A stretch of 5,860 nucleotides of DNA from Lachnospiraceae bacterium (lineage in GTDB: Bacteria > Bacillota_A > Clostridia > Lachnospirales > Lachnospiraceae): NCBI GenBank assembly GCA_017390645.1, contig JAFPAZ010000283.1, forward strand, positions 1 through 5,860. Direction: 5' to 3'. The stretch's first letter is position 1, and each line of letters begins with the position of its first letter. The notes below the pieces were generated by a model that saw only the letters and a program-made list of their open reading frames with translations, made no database searches and was not told the origin of the DNA. A program made the translations under genes and the position numbers. Positions 4,822 to 5,860 of this stretch are shown in pieces.

Positions 4822-5860
4822 ATGAGAAGGAAAAAAGGCACCGTTAGAAACTGGATTCCATTCATGTTGCTTTTCATAATTTGCTTTCTTGCGATTGTAG
4901 TGTTTTTGGTGGCAGATCAGCGCTATAGAGAGAAAAACAAAGCCCTTTATGGGGATGAAATGGAGTTTTATTTAAATTGCATGGAAGAGGAGAAAGAATG
5001 GATTGCCTCCCAGCAGGGGGAAGAAGGAGTGATTTATCTTTATGAATTAGGGGAAGACGAATCCGGTTCAGTGGTTCCTTATTTTTCCTGTTTGGCAGCT
5101 CTTGGAATGTTAGCCGGTAATCCGGGAGAGGAAGAACTTCAGATTGTAGCGAATTATCTGAACTGGCATTCGGAGGAATTGGTAAAATCAGATGGAATCA
5201 TAAGTGATTACCGTGTAACATTAGAAGGTTTGGAATCCAAAGAGACTTATGATTCGGTGGATTCCTATATTGCTTTATACTTAAATCTTCTTGCCACTTA
5301 TGTACAAAAAGGAGGGAGCCTTAAGGAGATCCCCTATGCTGAAGCGGCAACGGAATTATGTGTATTAAGACTTACAGAGATAAGCGAAAATGGACTGACG
5401 AAGGTTTCAAAAGAGAAAGAAGTCTATTATCTGATGGATAATCTGGAGGTTTTAGAGGCCTATGAAAAGATGTACGGCCTTATGAATTCAGAAAATGAGG
5501 AATTAGAAAACTGGAAAAACAAAGATAGTCTTGAATCCTTTTTTAAACAGGCCACGAAAACTGGCAGGAAAGAAATAAAAGAATCCTTCTGGAACTCAGA
5601 AGGAGAACGATTTGAAATAGGCATGGATTCGGATTTTTCTTATTTGAATTTCCATGGTATGGAAGAGTTTTATCCCTATGCCATTGTTCAGGTCTATCCT
5701 GTGGCTTGTGGAATGTATCTGACTAAGAAGGAAAACATAGAAAAATTATATTCAGAACTTTCTAAGGAACATCCATGGCAGACTTTAGAACTGGAGGAAG
5801 ACTTTGAATGGCCGGTTCTTTCCTATATCGCTGTTCAGTTGGGGGATATAGAAAGTGCGC
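4822..5860 (+). CDS. Membrane-anchored six-hairpin glycosidase-like protein (N-terminal part)
   Basis: Open from ATG 4822 to the window edge: 346 residues with no stop, so the 3' end is missing. A basic N-terminus (MRRKKGTVRN) precedes a single membrane segment (about 11-31), and the rest should lie outside the cell. Repeated helical hairpins rich in aromatic residues suggest an (alpha/alpha)6 barrel of the six-hairpin glycosidase type. Supporting blocks are VVPYFSCLAALGML (84-97), DGIISDYR (124-131), YDSVDSYIALYLNLLATYV (143-161), YYLMDNLEVLEAYEKM (202-217) and FYPYAIVQVYPVACGMY (283-299). D144, D147 and D206 are candidate active-site or substrate-contact acids. No specific GH family can be assigned and activity is not certain. 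Proteins of this kind near polysaccharide synthases usually trim or process the polymer. No in-frame start lies upstream because TAG 4810-4812 intervenes. The gap from CotH is 25 bases. Confidence 0.7.
   Translation, partial: MRRKKGTVRNWIPFMLLFIICFLAIVVFLVADQRYREKNKALYGDEMEFYLNCMEEEKEWIASQQGEEGVIYLYELGEDESGSVVPYFSCLAALGMLAGNPGEEELQIVANYLNWHSEELVKSDGIISDYRVTLEGLESKETYDSVDSYIALYLNLLATYVQKGGSLKEIPYAEAATELCVLRLTEISENGLTKVSKEKEVYYLMDNLEVLEAYEKMYGLMNSENEELENWKNKDSLESFFKQATKTGRKEIKESFWNSEGERFEIGMDSDFSYLNFHGMEEFYPYAIVQVYPVACGMYLTKKENIEKLYSELSKEHPWQTLELEEDFEWPVLSYIAVQLGDIESA

Overview
The window looks like Gram-positive, low-GC Firmicutes DNA, most likely from a Lachnospiraceae-type gut clostridium. 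The reasons are A/G-rich Shine-Dalgarno sites, purine-rich coding strands, AT-leaning codon use and the protein families present. This is inferred from style; there is no rRNA or other taxonomic marker. All recognisable genes lie on the + strand and are closely packed (gaps of 5, 4, 1, 146, 22 and 25 bases). There is no obvious terminator or convincing promoter inside, so the window reads as the middle of one operon that continues past both ends.

Layout: (1) the last 27 codons of an unidentified upstream gene; (2) a membrane-anchored DHHW/AlgJ-like protein (91-1182) in which all three expected catalytic positions appear to be substituted; (3) a ~7-TM protein of 206 aa (1187-1807), possibly TMEM198/DUF4203-like; (4) a stand-alone VTC-type polyphosphate polymerase domain (1809-2510) whose basic tunnel residues look intact; (5) a 146-base intergenic leader rich in overlapping inverted repeats; (6) a DUF4956 membrane protein with an MgtC-like core (2657-3337); (7) an exported CotH-type kinase (3360-4796); (8) the N-terminal 346 residues of a membrane-anchored protein resembling six-hairpin (alpha/alpha)6 glycosidases, running off the end (4822 onward).

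How they may work together: VTC, DUF4956 and CotH proteins with a six-hairpin glycosidase-like protein and an O-acetyltransferase-like (DHHW) protein suggest a cell-surface or exopolysaccharide assembly locus, possibly of the Pel-like synthase-dependent type. The glycosyltransferase/synthase genes would have to lie outside the window. A speculative link is that the cytosolic VTC domain makes polyphosphate, a membrane partner (DUF4956 or the 7-TM protein) moves or senses it, and the extracytoplasmic CotH domain, which has no ATP outside the cell, uses it or a derivative as phosphate donor. Only the gene content and motifs are seen directly; that model is inference.
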